DNA of 64,000 bases from Sporocytophaga sp. (GCA_024707265.1 JANQAB010000002.1:888188-952187); one strand, 5' to 3'; shown: positions 35,515 to 46,235, counted from the stretch's first letter. Program-made: numbers and translations. The notes: generated by a model not told the origin, from the sequence alone.

Positions 35515-38221
35515 TTAACGTGGGGCTGTTCTGAGTGAGTTATCATACCAGTCACGTTTTCTGTTTAGCTTCAGGTCCTGGAGAATCGAAGCTTTAACAT
35601 TTATATCAAAGCTATAGGATTGTCTGTATCCGAATGGAATCCAGTTGAAACGCATCTCCCAGCAATGCAAATCTCGATAAATATTGAACTGAGTGTAGGT
35701 TATAGCCTGATTGGTTATATCATATCCCGAGTTGAAGCCGATTTTCCATTTTTCCGAAATTCTCAGATCTCCATTAAAAGAAAGTGTCTGAATTAGGCTT
35801 TTAGGATTAAATCCCACTTGTGAAACACTTAAGTTATAGCTTACATACATGCTCCATGGAATGTTGAAATCCACATACATTTGCGGATTGGCATTGATTA
35901 CATCAAGTTCTGCCTGAGTGGCGTTAGGAGCTTTGTAATTTTTCTTTTTAGCTGTCGGGTTCAGGTTAGTGCTAAGCATTAAAGAGTACAGCTGTGCTCG
36001 TTTATGGTTTTCATCTGTGAAAAATTGATTTACTCTTCTTTGGCTATAAGTCCTGTTGGCCCTGCTAGCACTATCAGGGAAATATCTAAAGTAAACGTAA
36101 GGATCATAAGTATAATTAAAGTTTATGTCCAATCTGTTAAAAAGCCTTGTTCTTGCTGAAAAGTTGATCAGACTGAAATTTAAAGAGTCAGCAGTGAAGT
36201 CATAACTACCATTCATGGAAACGTTTTCAAGAATAGGTATTTTTTTAGTTGGATTTACACTATCGTTTTTGGTTTTTACTTTAGCTTCAAGGGTGTTATT
36301 TAAACTGAAAGATAAAAGATTTGATTGTCCTCTGCCGGGAGCTCCGTAAAGAAAACCATTGTATCTGGAAAGGGTTTGTTCTGTAGCTGAACCACTAGCG
36401 GAAGTTCTTACTGGAATAACCTGGTAGGATGGACCTCCAAATAGTTTCGAAAAATCAGGACGGTATGTATAATTTAAAGTAGGGATCAATGTGTGGCGGA
36501 CACCCATTAATCGTCCTTTTTTAAAATAAACAGATCCAAAAATTCTGGTAGTTAAGTCAGTACTGAAATTGAAATCATATGCATTTGAAAATCTTCTAAG
36601 AGTATCATAAGTTACGACTTGACTTGTATCAGGGCCAATTGTTCTATAATTTAGCCTGTTAAAATACATGTACTCATTAAAGTTCAAAGATGGGTTCAGG
36701 TTAAAGTATTTCAGAGCTTTAATGGTGGTAGCTACGCTTGCTGAATGTCTGAGACCACTTCTTGCATAAGGAGGTGAGAAAATTCTTCCCAGGTTGTCAA
36801 AGTTTAATTTTAAAGTATCAAGGTTTTCACCCTCTGCAGTTCTTCCCCTCCTTACACCACTTAAGTTACTTGCTTGAATTGATCCGACAGAACTATATGA
36901 GAGGTTAATTTTTTCATACCAGCTGTTCCCGTCTCCGATTTTTTTTCTTGAATGGATAAATCCTGTTCATGTTAAAAGCAAAATCAGGGAATGTAAAATC
37001 GTATACTCCGGTATTATTATTTTGAGTAGATCTTGCAGCCAGTGATAAATTGAAAGGTGTACCTCCGAAGGCTTTTGAATAAGAAATACTGGAGGTCATT
37101 GTATTGGTTAAATAGGCTGCCGGATTGTAAGCATTATTTCTGTTAAAAGTTGTACTACCAAAATTGACTGCGGCAGAAAGTCTGCTGTTTTTCTTTGATA
37201 CAGTCTGATGGTTCCAGACAATTTTATAATCTTCAACAGAATAGAACTCTTTAGCTCCCTCTGCGACACCAAAATTCGGATTGGTACTTTTTCTGTGATT
37301 ATAAGCTAAATCCAGATTGCCCCTGAATTTATACCTGCTTATATAGTTTGTCTGAGATTGTAATCCATAACTTCCCAATGTATAAATCTCTCCGATTAAC
37401 CTTGACGCGACGTAATCATTGATTGCAAAATAATATCCACCATTTCTAAGGAAAAATCCTCTGTCGCGGGACTCCCCATACATTGGAAAGATCAATCCGG
37501 ACCTGTTCTTCTTAGGTACTGGGAATATTCCGAGAATAAAGCCTAGCGGGGTAGGAACGTCTGCAACATAAAGGTTAAACGGTCCTGTTACAATCTTGTC
37601 CTGTGGAATTACTTTTAATTTGTTTGCACTTATGTGAAAATGGGGATGAGCCAGATTACAAGTTGTATAAATCGCGCTATTTATAAACAGCGCTTCATCT
37701 GTCCTTTTAACTTTTTCTCCTTGAACATACCCTTCACCCTGCTGTGTGACAATGCCTGATATAATTCCTTTGCGGGTTTTAAAGTTGTATTTGATGATAT
37801 CTGCGGAATATTTATCATCCTTTTCTTTAAACAGAGGAACTCCTTTTACCTTACCTGTTGAATCAGGAACGCCAATAGCTGTCAGCGTAGAGGTTGCCCA
37901 GTTAATTTCAATTTGCTCGGCTTCCAGAGTAATATCTCCATAATTGATTTTGGCTTCACCATATAAATATGCGGTCTGAGTCACCACGTCAAGACGTATG
38001 GAGTCCCTTGCAGAATATTTAATAGTAGTTTCAATGTCGCCCTTATGTTTCACATTAAGCGAATCAGAAGTGCCTGTAGTATCCTTTACTGCAGCGGCTT
38101 CCGTGCTTTCTGCCGGCGCCAGCACCTCGGTAGAATCTGACTGAGAAAAAGCAATTCTGCCAGAAAGCAGAAAGATAGTCAGAAAAAATACACCTAAATT
38201 TTGTACTAGTTTTTTCAGAAT
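35515..38221 (-). CDS. lptD: LPS-assembly protein LptD (one frame break, non-ATG start)
   Basis: Outer-membrane barrel that inserts lipopolysaccharide. The N-terminal part (about 30-400) has the OstA/LptA-like domain (RLDVVTQTAYLYGEAKINYG, then LEAEQIEINW) and the start of the barrel; the rest completes a 900-residue protein. Dropping one base of the T8 run at 36939-36946 (A8 on the coding strand) joins the halves through KKKIGDGNSWYEKINLSYSS. The signal peptide (LKKLVQNLGVFFLTIFLLSG...AFSQ) is in frame, but a TAA stands directly before ATT-CTG, so translation must begin at ATT (38221) or CTG (38218); no ATG, GTG or TTG exists upstream. It is divergent from the amidase gene. Confidence 0.87.
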
Positions 38222-38283
38222 TTATTAAAAATTTACAATTTTTGTATGCAAAGTTATCGTAATAACTTTTAAAATCGAATATT

Positions 38284-39066
38284 TTGAACAATATTGTATT
38301 GACCATCCTCCTCTCAGCAATTATTGTGCTAACTTCCTTCAGTCCTGTTGAGGTCAAACAATACAAGCTTAGAACCGTTGTAATTGATGCAGGTCACGGA
38401 GGCAAAGATCCCGGTTGTCTTGGTAAGAACTCTCATGAAGCTGAAATCACTCTCGCAACCGCACTTGAACTTGGCAGAATCATTAAAGAGAATCTACCAG
38501 ACGTAAAGGTAATCTATACCAGAACAAAAAACGAATTTGTTGAACTTCACGACCGTGCCGGTATTGCAAACCGGAACAATGCAGATTTGTTTATTTCTAT
38601 TCATTGTAACTCGGGTCCTAAGCATGTGTTTGGTACTGAGACATATACAATGGGACTGCATACTACCGAGGACAATCTTGAAGTGGCCAAAAGAGAAAAC
38701 TCTGTTATTCTGAAAGAAACAAATTATAAGAAAAATTATCAGGGATTTGATCCTAGCTCTCCCCAGGCGCATATCCTCTTTTCAGTTTACCAGAATGCTT
38801 TTATCGAAAATAGTCTTAGATTTGCACAAAAAGTAGAAAAGCAATTTTCTACAAGAATTGGAAGAACGAGCAGGGGAGTGAAGCAGGCAGGATTGGTAGT
38901 ATTGTGGAAAAGTGCAATGCCCAGTGTCTTGATAGAAATAGGGTTTTTAACCAACCCTGCTGAAGAAAAATTTTTGAAAAACAAAACAAGCCAGGTTTAT
39001 ATAGCTTCGGGAATTTACAGAGCCTTGAAGGAATATAAATCAGAACTTGAATCAATGAATAAATAA
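38284..39066 (+). CDS. N-acetylmuramoyl-L-alanine amidase
   Basis: A 260-residue zinc amidase (Amidase_3) that cleaves the amide bond between MurNAc and the stem peptide. The metal and catalytic residues lie in VVIDAGHGGKDPG (His), SHEAEI (Glu), FISIHCNS (His) and PSVLIEIGFLTNPAEE (Glu). The N-terminus (NNIVLTILLSAIIVLTSFSP) is a signal peptide, so it acts in the periplasm on cell-wall turnover or daughter-cell separation. The start is TTG at 38284; no ATG lies near. Divergent from lptD (about 60 nt) and 2 nt before the MCE gene. Confidence 0.92.
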   Translation: MNNIVLTILLSAIIVLTSFSPVEVKQYKLRTVVIDAGHGGKDPGCLGKNSHEAEITLATALELGRIIKENLPDVKVIYTRTKNEFVELHDRAGIANRNNADLFISIHCNSGPKHVFGTETYTMGLHTTEDNLEVAKRENSVILKETNYKKNYQGFDPSSPQAHILFSVYQNAFIENSLRFAQKVEKQFSTRIGRTSRGVKQAGLVVLWKSAMPSVLIEIGFLTNPAEEKFLKNKTSQVYIASGIYRALKEYKSELESMNK

Positions 39067-39068
39067 AA

Positions 39069-40004
39069 GTGAAAATATCTAAAGAAGTAAAGGTAGGACT
39101 GCTGGCCCTGGTTGCTGGTGTGATACTATATATCGGATTTAATTTTTTTAAAGGGAGTAGATTTTTTTCTCCTACAAAAAAATACTACATCGTTTATAAT
39201 CAGATTGACGGACTTACAGTTTCAAATCCTGTCACTTTGAACGGAATGACAATAGGCCGTGTAGACAATCTCAAAATGGTCACGTCCCAGAATAACAAAA
39301 TTGTGGTTCAGATTCAGGTTGATGAACATATTGTTTTAGGAGACTCAACAAGCGCTTTCATTGCCAATACAGATTTATTAGGTGGCAAATCGATCGACCT
39401 TAAACTTGGCAAAAATAGCAGGACTTTTGAAAATGGCGATACGCTCAAAGGTAAGATTGAAAAGAATATCACTGAAATGCTCAGTGAAAAAGCAATTCCA
39501 ATTCTGACCAACCTTGATTCCACAGTCGTAAATCTTAACAAAATTTTTGGTGATGAGCTGGGAACGAGTGTAAAAACAACTCTTCACAATTTTGAACTTG
39601 CTTCCGGAGATTTGAAATTAGTCATAAGTGAAAACAGAAAGAATCTTCATGCTATAACCTCAAACCTTTCGGCAATGACCTCGTCTTTGGCTCAAACAGA
39701 GAAGGAATTAAAGCCACTGATTGCTAAAATGAATCACTTTGCAGATTCATTAAACGACCTTGAGTTAAAAGCAACCGTTGCCAATGCCAACAAGGCAATG
39801 GAAAATCTTAGTTCTATTACCAATAAAATTAACTCAGGCCAAGGCAGCATCGGTGCCCTTGTAAATGATAAAGCATTTATTGATAATCTTAATAGTGCAG
39901 TAAAAAATATGGATAAGCTGGTTACTGACCTAAGAAATAATCCGAAGCATTACTTCTCTCCTCTGGGCCAGAAACCTAAAAAGGGATACGTTGCTCCTGA
40001 ATAG
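39069..40004 (+). CDS. MlaD/MCE-domain lipid transport protein
   Basis: A 311-residue protein starting at GTG 39069 (MKISKEVKVGLLALVAG). An N-terminal membrane anchor (about 8-26) is followed by one MCE domain (about 38-115: IVYNQIDGLTVSNPVTLNGM through DLLGGKSIDLKLG). A long helical, coiled-coil-prone C-terminus (about 150-300) follows. MCE proteins form hexameric rings or tunnels that carry phospholipids between inner and outer membranes. The ATPase and permease partners (MlaF/MlaE type) are not in the window. Almost touching the amidase gene, it forms a two-gene operon with a terminator after it. Confidence 0.88.
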   Translation: MKISKEVKVGLLALVAGVILYIGFNFFKGSRFFSPTKKYYIVYNQIDGLTVSNPVTLNGMTIGRVDNLKMVTSQNNKIVVQIQVDEHIVLGDSTSAFIANTDLLGGKSIDLKLGKNSRTFENGDTLKGKIEKNITEMLSEKAIPILTNLDSTVVNLNKIFGDELGTSVKTTLHNFELASGDLKLVISENRKNLHAITSNLSAMTSSLAQTEKELKPLIAKMNHFADSLNDLELKATVANANKAMENLSSITNKINSGQGSIGALVNDKAFIDNLNSAVKNMDKLVTDLRNNPKHYFSPLGQKPKKGYVAPE

Positions 40005-40037
40005 CAATAAGAGTTGTTTATTGAAAAATAAATTAAG

Positions 40038-40061
40038 AATCCCGCTTCTGCGGGATTTTTT
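40038..40061 (+). terminator. Terminator after the MCE gene
   Basis: AATCCCGC (40038-40045), TTCT loop, GCGGGATT (40050-40057) and a T run to 40061. The remaining 228 nt to the carboxyltransferase gene hold only AT-rich sequence with no clear promoter or gene. Confidence 0.92.
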
Positions 40062-40289
40062 GTTTTAAATTACCAGCCTCAAAAGAGAACAAAATTTTTT
40101 ATACTAAGTAAATATCAATATTAGTATCCCAAGGATAACATGGATTTTGAAAAGTCAGATAAAAATTTTTATTCAGTATTTTCAATTTTAAAAATAGGAT
40201 GTGTGACCCATTTACAAATAGTAGTCTAGTAGTTCATACTCATCATCCTGAATCGTTATTGTCAGATTATTTATTTTAACCCTAAGGTC

Positions 40290-41897
40290 ATGAATATTGA
40301 GTTCAACAAAAATGAAGATGTTTTCAGACAACTTTCCTTTCAGTTAAAAACAAGGTTACAAAAGGTAAAACTTGGTGGCGGAGAAAAGAAAATAGAGGAG
40401 CAACATGAAAAGGGCAAGCTTACTGCAAGGGAAAGAATAAAAAAATTAATAGATAAAGACTCTCAGTTTCTTGAAGTAGCAGCCCTGGCGGGAGATGGCA
40501 TGTACCCTGAAGTGGGAGGATGTCCCTCTGCAGGCGTGGTCACTGGCTTGGGGTATATTCACGGACGTCTTTGTATGATTGTTGCCAATGATGCTACTGT
40601 GAAAGCGGGAGCCTGGTTTCCGATTACGGCCAAGAAGAATCTTCGTGCTCAGGAAATAGCCATGGAGAACAGATTACCTATTATATATTTGGTAGACAGT
40701 GCAGGCGTTTTTTTGCCGATGCAGGACGAAGTCTTCCCGGATAAAGAACACTTTGGACGGATATTCCGAAACAATGCCATTATGTCTTCTTCTGGAATTG
40801 TACAAATTTCAGCCATTATGGGAAGCTGTGTTGCCGGTGGTGCATACCTGCCAATTATGTCTGACGAAGCTTTGATTGTTGAAAATACAGGTTCAATCTA
40901 TCTTGCGGGACCTTACTTAGTAAAAGCTGCTATTGGTGAAACTGTAGATAATGAAACACTGGGAGGTGCCTCTACCCATTCTGAAATTTCAGGAGTTACA
41001 GATTATAAGTGTGCCAATGATGAAGAATGTCTGGAGAAGATAAGAAGTATTATCAGTAAAATCGGCCATTCGGATAAAGCCGGATTTGATAGGATAGAAC
41101 CAAAGCAGCCAGCAAAGGAACCGGATGAAATATATGGAATTTTACCTGCAGATAGGGTAAAGCCTTATGATATGAGGGAAATAATAGAACGACTGGTTGA
41201 TAATTCAGAATTTGAGGAATATAAAGAGCTGTATGGAAAAACCATTTTATGTGGTCTTGCAAGAATAGATGGCTGGTCTGTGGGGATTGTCGCCAACCAG
41301 CGCAAAATGGTGAAGAATAAAAAGGACGAGATGCAGATGGGGGGAGTGATATATTCAGATTCAGCAGATAAAGCTGCTCGTTTTATCATGAATTGTAATC
41401 AAAAGAAAATTCCGTTATTATTTATTCAGGATGTTACAGGATTTATGGTGGGCACTAGATCCGAGCATGGGGGAATTATAAAAGATGGCGCTAAGATGGT
41501 TAATGCAGTGGCTAATTCTGTGGTACCAAAGTTTACTCTGATCATTGGTAATTCTTTTGGGGCTGGTAATTATGCAATGTGTGGAAAGGCCTATGATCCA
41601 AGACTGATATTTGCTTGGCCAACAGCACAATTGGGGGTGATGAGCGGAGCTTCAGCAGGCAAAACACTTCTTCAAATCAAAGTGTCTTCCATGAAAGCAA
41701 AAGGACAAACTATCACTCCGGAAGCGGAGAAGAAAATCCTTGATGAGATAACAGCCCAATACAATGAAAAGCTTTCTCCATATTATGCAGCTTCCCGCAT
41801 TTGGGTAGATGGAATAATTGATCCTAAAGAAACCCGAGTATCGATTTCAATGGGCATTGAAGCTGCAAATAACGCTCCGATTGAAAAAAAAGTTTAA
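40290..41897 (+). CDS. Acyl-CoA carboxylase, carboxyltransferase (beta) subunit
   Basis: A 535-residue biotin-dependent carboxyltransferase with both crotonase-like halves: the N-terminal half (e.g. CPSAGVVTGLGYIHG, LVDSAGVFLPMQDEVFPD, SAIMGSCVAGGAYLP) and the C-terminal half (GWSVGIVANQRK, LLFIQDVTGFMVG, IGNSFGAGNYAMCG). The FGAGNYAMCG and CVAGGAYLP segments are typical of methylcrotonyl-CoA and related carboxylases. It moves carboxyl from biotin to an acyl-CoA. The partner biotin carboxylase subunit is not here. Methylcrotonyl-CoA (leucine breakdown) is the best guess; geranyl- or propionyl-CoA cannot be excluded. Confidence 0.88.
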   Translation: MNIEFNKNEDVFRQLSFQLKTRLQKVKLGGGEKKIEEQHEKGKLTARERIKKLIDKDSQFLEVAALAGDGMYPEVGGCPSAGVVTGLGYIHGRLCMIVANDATVKAGAWFPITAKKNLRAQEIAMENRLPIIYLVDSAGVFLPMQDEVFPDKEHFGRIFRNNAIMSSSGIVQISAIMGSCVAGGAYLPIMSDEALIVENTGSIYLAGPYLVKAAIGETVDNETLGGASTHSEISGVTDYKCANDEECLEKIRSIISKIGHSDKAGFDRIEPKQPAKEPDEIYGILPADRVKPYDMREIIERLVDNSEFEEYKELYGKTILCGLARIDGWSVGIVANQRKMVKNKKDEMQMGGVIYSDSADKAARFIMNCNQKKIPLLFIQDVTGFMVGTRSEHGGIIKDGAKMVNAVANSVVPKFTLIIGNSFGAGNYAMCGKAYDPRLIFAWPTAQLGVMSGASAGKTLLQIKVSSMKAKGQTITPEAEKKILDEITAQYNEKLSPYYAASRIWVDGIIDPKETRVSISMGIEAANNAPIEKKV

Positions 41898-41996
41898 CCC
41901 TGGGATCCTTCAAACATGATGTTTTCAGGTTTCCTGTATATCTTTATAGTTTGAAATTTGGTTATTATATAGGTAAGAAGGTAGTTAGTATAAGTA

Positions 41997-42849
41997 ATGG
42001 ACAATAAAAAGATCAAAGCTTTAATTTCCCTTTTGGATGATGAAGATACAGAGGTGCTTTTGCATGTAGAAAAAGAAATTCTTGCTTTAGGAGAAGGAAT
42101 CATTCCATTTTTGGAAAATGAATGGGAGAATAATTTTAATCCCATTGTTCAAAAAAGAATTGAAGAGCTGATCCATACTGTTCATTATGATTTACTGAAA
42201 GTAAGGTTAGGTGCCTGGAAGGAAAGCGGTGGAAAGGATTTGCTCGAAGGTATGTGGATTATTGCTACCTATCAATATCCTGATTTAGAAATAGCTAAGT
42301 TGAAGTCTGAGCTTGATCAGATATACTTTGAAGCTTGGACAAATATGAAAAATGAAATTCATCCATTTGATCAGGTAAAAATTTTAAATAATGTAATTTT
42401 TAGCCAATATAGATTTTCAGCCAATACTAAAAACTTTCACTCTCCTTCTAATTCAATGATTAACATTGTATTAGAAAGCAAAAAAGGGGAATCCGATTAC
42501 GCTTTGTGTAATTTATCTGTTGATTGCACAAAAACTGAATATGCCCGTATATGGTGTGAATCTTCCTAATTTATTCATACTCACATACAAATCGGAATCT
42601 GTTCAGTTTTATATTAATGCGTTTAATAAAGGATTGATTTTTTCTAAAGCCGATATCGACAACTATTTGTCTCACCTTAATATTAATCCATTGGATATAT
42701 TTTACCAGCCATGTTCCAATCTGGATATTGTCAGAAGGATGCTAAGGAATCTGTCTGTCTCCTTTGAAAAACTTGGTGATGCAGTAAAAGTGGAAGAAAT
42801 TAAACAATTACTGGATTCAATCTCAGATGGAAGAGAAATAATAGATTAG
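41997..42849 (+). CDS. SirB1/transglutaminase-like family protein (one frame break)
   Basis: Two overlapping frames join into 283 residues if one base is dropped from the A6G4 stretch at 42480-42489: MINIVLESKKG then continues NPITLCVIYLLIAQKLNMPV, the usual SirB1 core. The N-terminal half (about 1-90) is helical and HEAT-like (EKEILALGEGIIPFLENEW). The C-terminal half includes FYQPCSNLDIVRRMLRNLS. The family resembles transglutaminases but the catalytic Cys-His-Asp set is not obvious. Function in Bacteroidota is unknown. It lies about 100 nt after the carboxyltransferase gene. Confidence 0.75.
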
Positions 42850-42860
42850 ATTCTGATTAT

Positions 42861-43457
42861 TTATCTTTTAACAATACAACCTATTGCTCTTTTTTCTGAA
42901 ACCTTAAGTGCATTATCCTGAATCAATGCAAGTAACGCATCTCTCAGATAATGATAGTGTACATCTCTTGGCGCCTGTGGATTGTCATCAATTGCTCCTT
43001 TGTAAAATAGAACGAAAGCCTTATTGATGTTTTTTAAGACAAACACTTCCGGAGTTTTTGTGACTCCGAACGCATTGGATATTTCAAAATTTTTATCTGG
43101 CAAATATGGGAAATTGTAAGCCATTTCCTTTGCCCTTGCAGTCATCTCGTTTACTCCATCAGATGGACAGGCAGCAGGATTGTTAGGGTTTATTAAAATG
43201 AATCTAACTTTGTTAATTTCAAATTCATTTGCCAAACGAATAATCCTTTCCTCATATAGTTTAGAATAAGGACAGTCCTGACTGGTGAAAACAATGACTA
43301 TACCTTTGTCTTCTGAATACTCAGCGAGACTTATCTTATTCTGATGTGTTACATTATTTGCAGTAAAGTTTTTCACCTTGTCTCCAACATTGTAACCTGT
43401 CTGAGCAAATAGATTTAAGGTAAAAAAAGAAAAGAAAATAGTCCCAATAATTTTCAT
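42861..43457 (-). CDS. Thioredoxin-fold redoxin, periplasmic
   Basis: A 198-residue protein with signal peptide (MKIIGTIFFSFFTLNLFA). The thioredoxin-like fold (about 25-190) has VIVFTSQDCPYSKLYEERI, a single-Cys CPYSK motif in place of CxxC, then FLPDKNFE-type spacing and TPEVFVL (cis-Pro loop). A second pair of Cys at about 95 and 193 (AACPSDG, IGCIVKR) could complete a redox cycle. It resembles AhpC/TSA-type redoxin proteins (thiol peroxidase or TlpA-like) of Bacteroidota. The exact substrate cannot be told. It converges on the SirB1 gene and shares its strand with the PPTase. Confidence 0.75.
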   Translation of the reverse strand: MKIIGTIFFSFFTLNLFAQTGYNVGDKVKNFTANNVTHQNKISLAEYSEDKGIVIVFTSQDCPYSKLYEERIIRLANEFEINKVRFILINPNNPAACPSDGVNEMTARAKEMAYNFPYLPDKNFEISNAFGVTKTPEVFVLKNINKAFVLFYKGAIDDNPQAPRDVHYHYLRDALLALIQDNALKVSEKRAIGCIVKR

Positions 43458-43483
43458 CTTTTTCCCGGATTAGTGCTACTAAT

Positions 43484-44114
43484 TTAATAATTAAAAGCTA
43501 AAATGTAATTTCCAATTCTTGAAATTTTCATTGGAATTGTGTTAACAACCACATCACCACTTTTAATTTCACATAAACAATGCGCGACTTTATCAGAAAA
43601 ACCAAACGGTTTAATTCTGATTGACTCCTTAAAATTCAGCTTAAGGTCGGAAAACATTTTATATACAGCTTCCTTCACGCACCAATACGCAGACAAAACA
43701 TCAAGGTTATCCCCAGCTTCAGCTAATTCGGTTTCACTCAGAAATTTATCCTTGACGCGTATAATTTTTTCTGAAGAAAGTTCAATATCTATACCAACTT
43801 TTCCTGATTTGTTTAAAATTGCGCAGCACATTGATTTCGAATGGCTTAAAGAAATCTCCGCATTATAAGGTACTAAAAACGGCTTACCAAGCGCATCTTT
43901 ATGAACATCATGGAATTGGATCCCGCTAAAAGTGCACAACTTCTCTAAAAGTATTCTTGTAGCAAGCCATTCTTTTTTTTCTTTTTTCACTCCAGGATTC
44001 CTCGCATTTATTTTCCGGCTTGTACATTTGGAGGAGCTCCTCCAGATTTTCTTCAATTGCCCAGATTCCCCAGCAGGAATTAGCATCAATTGAAGTTATA
44101 GAAACTAAGGGCAT
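43484..44114 (-). CDS. 4'-phosphopantetheinyl transferase (one frame break)
   Basis: Attaches the phosphopantetheine arm of CoA to carrier proteins. The natural N-terminus is MPLVSITSIDANSCWGIWAI from ATG 44114; dropping one base of the T8 run at 43973-43980 (A8 in the coding strand) joins EKRKK to EWLATRILLEKL, the expected next helix. The repaired protein has 209 residues. The Mg2+ site VGIDIE and the second motif AYWCVKEAVYKM are intact, as in Sfp/AcpT-type enzymes. It is divergent from the WD40 gene. Carrier specificity is unknown. Confidence 0.85.
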
Positions 44115-44192
44115 CAGGAAGTTGAATTTTTTATATGTGTAAATTCGTTTATTTAATTGCTAAATTTAGACAAAATTCCAAAAGTACACTCC

Positions 44193-45101
44193 ATGACAAA
44201 AATTGAGGTAGAGAAGATTGCTTCCTTAACTGGTCATAAAGACTGCATTTATACAATTGAAAAAGGCGAATCTGATAAGGTTGTTTATTCTGCCGGTGGA
44301 GATGGTATGGTTGTTAAGTGGGATCTTGATCAACCTGACCTTGGTAAATTGGTTGCAAAGGTCGAAAACTCTGTCTATGCACTTAGATTTCAACAGGGGA
44401 AACTTCTGGTAGGACATAATTTTAATGGTATTCACCTCATCAATCCGGATATTAAGAAAGAAGAATTATCCACTTTTGTCAGTAGTAGCCAGATTTTTGA
44501 TGTGAAATCAACAGAAAATAATGTCTATTTAGCTTGTGGTGATGGCACATTGGTTGTTTTAGATGCCAAAGATTTGACTACCATTGCCAGAATTAAAGTC
44601 TCTGATAAAAGCCTGAGAGCAATAGCCATTAACGAGGCGAATAATTTGCTTGTAATTGGATCCAGTGATTTTAATATAAGTGTTTTTGAGCTTCAATCGT
44701 TGCAATTGACAGATCAGCAAAATGCCCATGAAAATTCTGTTTTTACATTGGCATTTTCTCCTGATGGGATATATTTGCTAAGCGGAGGAAGAGATGCGAA
44801 ATTGAAAGTTTGGGCAATTAGGCAAAAAAAACTGGAGCTGGTAGAAACAATAGCTGCTCACTTGTTTGCGATAAACAATATTGCATTTAGGGAAGATGGA
44901 AAATATTTTGCTACTTGCAGTATGGATAAGTCGATTAAAGTATGGGATGCCGGAACTTTTTCCCTTATAAAAGTTATTGATAAATCCAGACACGCAGGGC
45001 ACGGTACCTCCGTAAATAAAGTATTATGGTCTTCTTGGGATACCATTGTTTCTTGCAGTGATGACAGATCAATCTCTGTCTGGAAATTGAAAAATTTGTA
45101 A
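44193..45101 (+). CDS. WD40 repeat protein
   Basis: A 302-residue protein from ATG 44193 (MTKIEVEKIASLTGHKDCIY); an upstream TTG in frame is less likely. At least six WD40 blades are visible, with motifs such as LTGHKDCIYTIE, SAGGDGMVVKWDL, FSPDGIYLLSGGRDAKLKVW and TCSMDKSIKVWD. The first and last strands (SIKVWD, SISVWKLKNL) would close the ring. No signal peptide, so cytoplasmic. WD40 rings are scaffolds, and a partner cannot be deduced. It is 56 nt before the DivIVA-like gene. Confidence 0.88.
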   Translation: MTKIEVEKIASLTGHKDCIYTIEKGESDKVVYSAGGDGMVVKWDLDQPDLGKLVAKVENSVYALRFQQGKLLVGHNFNGIHLINPDIKKEELSTFVSSSQIFDVKSTENNVYLACGDGTLVVLDAKDLTTIARIKVSDKSLRAIAINEANNLLVIGSSDFNISVFELQSLQLTDQQNAHENSVFTLAFSPDGIYLLSGGRDAKLKVWAIRQKKLELVETIAAHLFAINNIAFREDGKYFATCSMDKSIKVWDAGTFSLIKVIDKSRHAGHGTSVNKVLWSSWDTIVSCSDDRSISVWKLKNL

Positions 45102-45157
45102 ATACCCAAAGGGAAGGTAAAAAGGACTGAACAGTTAGTTTTTAAATTAGTATCCAA

Positions 45158-45870
45158 ATGAAAATAACCCCAATTGAAATCAGGCAGAAAGAATTTGAGA
45201 AAGCTTTCAGAGGGTATGAAAAGGAAGAGGTTGATGCTTTTTTGCTGTCTCTGTCTCAGGAATGGGAGCGATTGCTCGAAGAAAATAAAGAACTGAAGAG
45301 AAGACTTGATACTTCAGAGAAAGAAGTTTCGAGACTGCGTGAAGTTGAACATTCTTTATTCCGTACACTAAAGACTGCCGAAGACACAGGGGCTCATATG
45401 ATAGATGCAGCCAATAAAACTGCTGAACTGCACTTGAGAGAAGCACAAATGAAAGCTGAAGCTTTGCTGAATGATGCTAGTTTTAAAGCTAAATCTGTTT
45501 TGGAAGATGCTGAAGAGAAGGCTAAAGATATAATGGATTCGCTGCAGGATGAGGTAAAAGCAGTAGAAAGAGAATACAATTATATAGCTGATCAGAGAGA
45601 TAATCTGCATTCTGAATTAAAAAGTCTGGTTAATGATACTATTGATAAGGTTTCCAGAGCTATTGCAAAATCTGGTTCTCAGGAACGTCTGGACGCAAAG
45701 CTGAAAGAATTCAGGGGCCTGGGCTTTGAGAAAAAAAATCCGAGCAAAAGCCTCTTCCGGAAATTAAGCCAGTGGAAAATCCAGTAAAGAAAACGGAAGA
45801 TTCAAAACCTGCTGGTAATCCTTCAGAGCAAGGAAAAAAAGGTGACGGTTCATTTTTTGATTCGCTCTGA
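45158..45870 (+). CDS. DivIVA/GpsB-like coiled-coil protein (one frame break)
   Basis: The N-terminus ITPIEIRQKEFEKAFRGYEK followed by EEVDAF is the membrane-curvature-binding DivIVA domain. A long coiled coil runs from about 35 to 200. The frame closes at 45787, but adding one base to the A8 run at 45731-45738 reads on in KKKSEQKPLPEIKPVENPVK and ends SFFDSL, with its TGA overlapping the folB ATG. This gives 237 residues. DivIVA proteins mark poles or division sites and organise wall synthesis; the role in Bacteroidota is little known. The start overlap supports coupling with folB. Confidence 0.85.
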
Positions 45871-46235
45871 TGAAAGAAGAAATTGAGGTGGCATTAGAAG
45901 GATTGGAGTTCTTTGCTTACCATGGATTATATGAGGAAGAAACCAAAACTGGAAATCGTTTTATCGTTGATTTGAAGGTAAATTATCCTAAAATAAATCA
46001 TCTGACTGATGATATTAGCGAAGTAGTAGATTATGTAAAACTTTTTCAGATTGCAAAACTTGAAATGGAGGTACCAAGCAAGCTGCTTGAAGTGGTAGCC
46101 CAAAAAATTGTAGATGCCATTTTTAATTTATATCCCAATATAACATCTGCAGAAGCAACTGTATCCAAAATGAATCCTCCACTTGGAAGTCTTTGTAAAA
46201 AGTCAAAGGTAACTATCAGAAGAGTCCATGATTAG
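45870..46235 (+). CDS. folB: Dihydroneopterin aldolase
   Basis: A 121-residue tunnelling-fold protein of normal FolB length. FAYHGLYEEETKTGNRFIVD near the N-terminus carries the conserved Tyr/His and Glu of the substrate site, and the region DDISEVVDYVKLF plus ATVSKMNPP completes the pattern. It converts 7,8-dihydroneopterin to 6-hydroxymethyl-dihydropterin in folate synthesis. ATG 45870 overlaps the repaired DivIVA stop (TGATGA), and its own stop overlaps the ChaN gene by 8 nt. Confidence 0.93.
   Translation: MKEEIEVALEGLEFFAYHGLYEEETKTGNRFIVDLKVNYPKINHLTDDISEVVDYVKLFQIAKLEMEVPSKLLEVVAQKIVDAIFNLYPNITSAEATVSKMNPPLGSLCKKSKVTIRRVHD

Noticed and set aside
40140..40229. 29-codon open frame MDFEKSDKNFYS... 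in the gap before the carboxyltransferase gene
   Set aside because: Very short, no signal or domain, no promoter, and the sequence around it is AT-rich filler.
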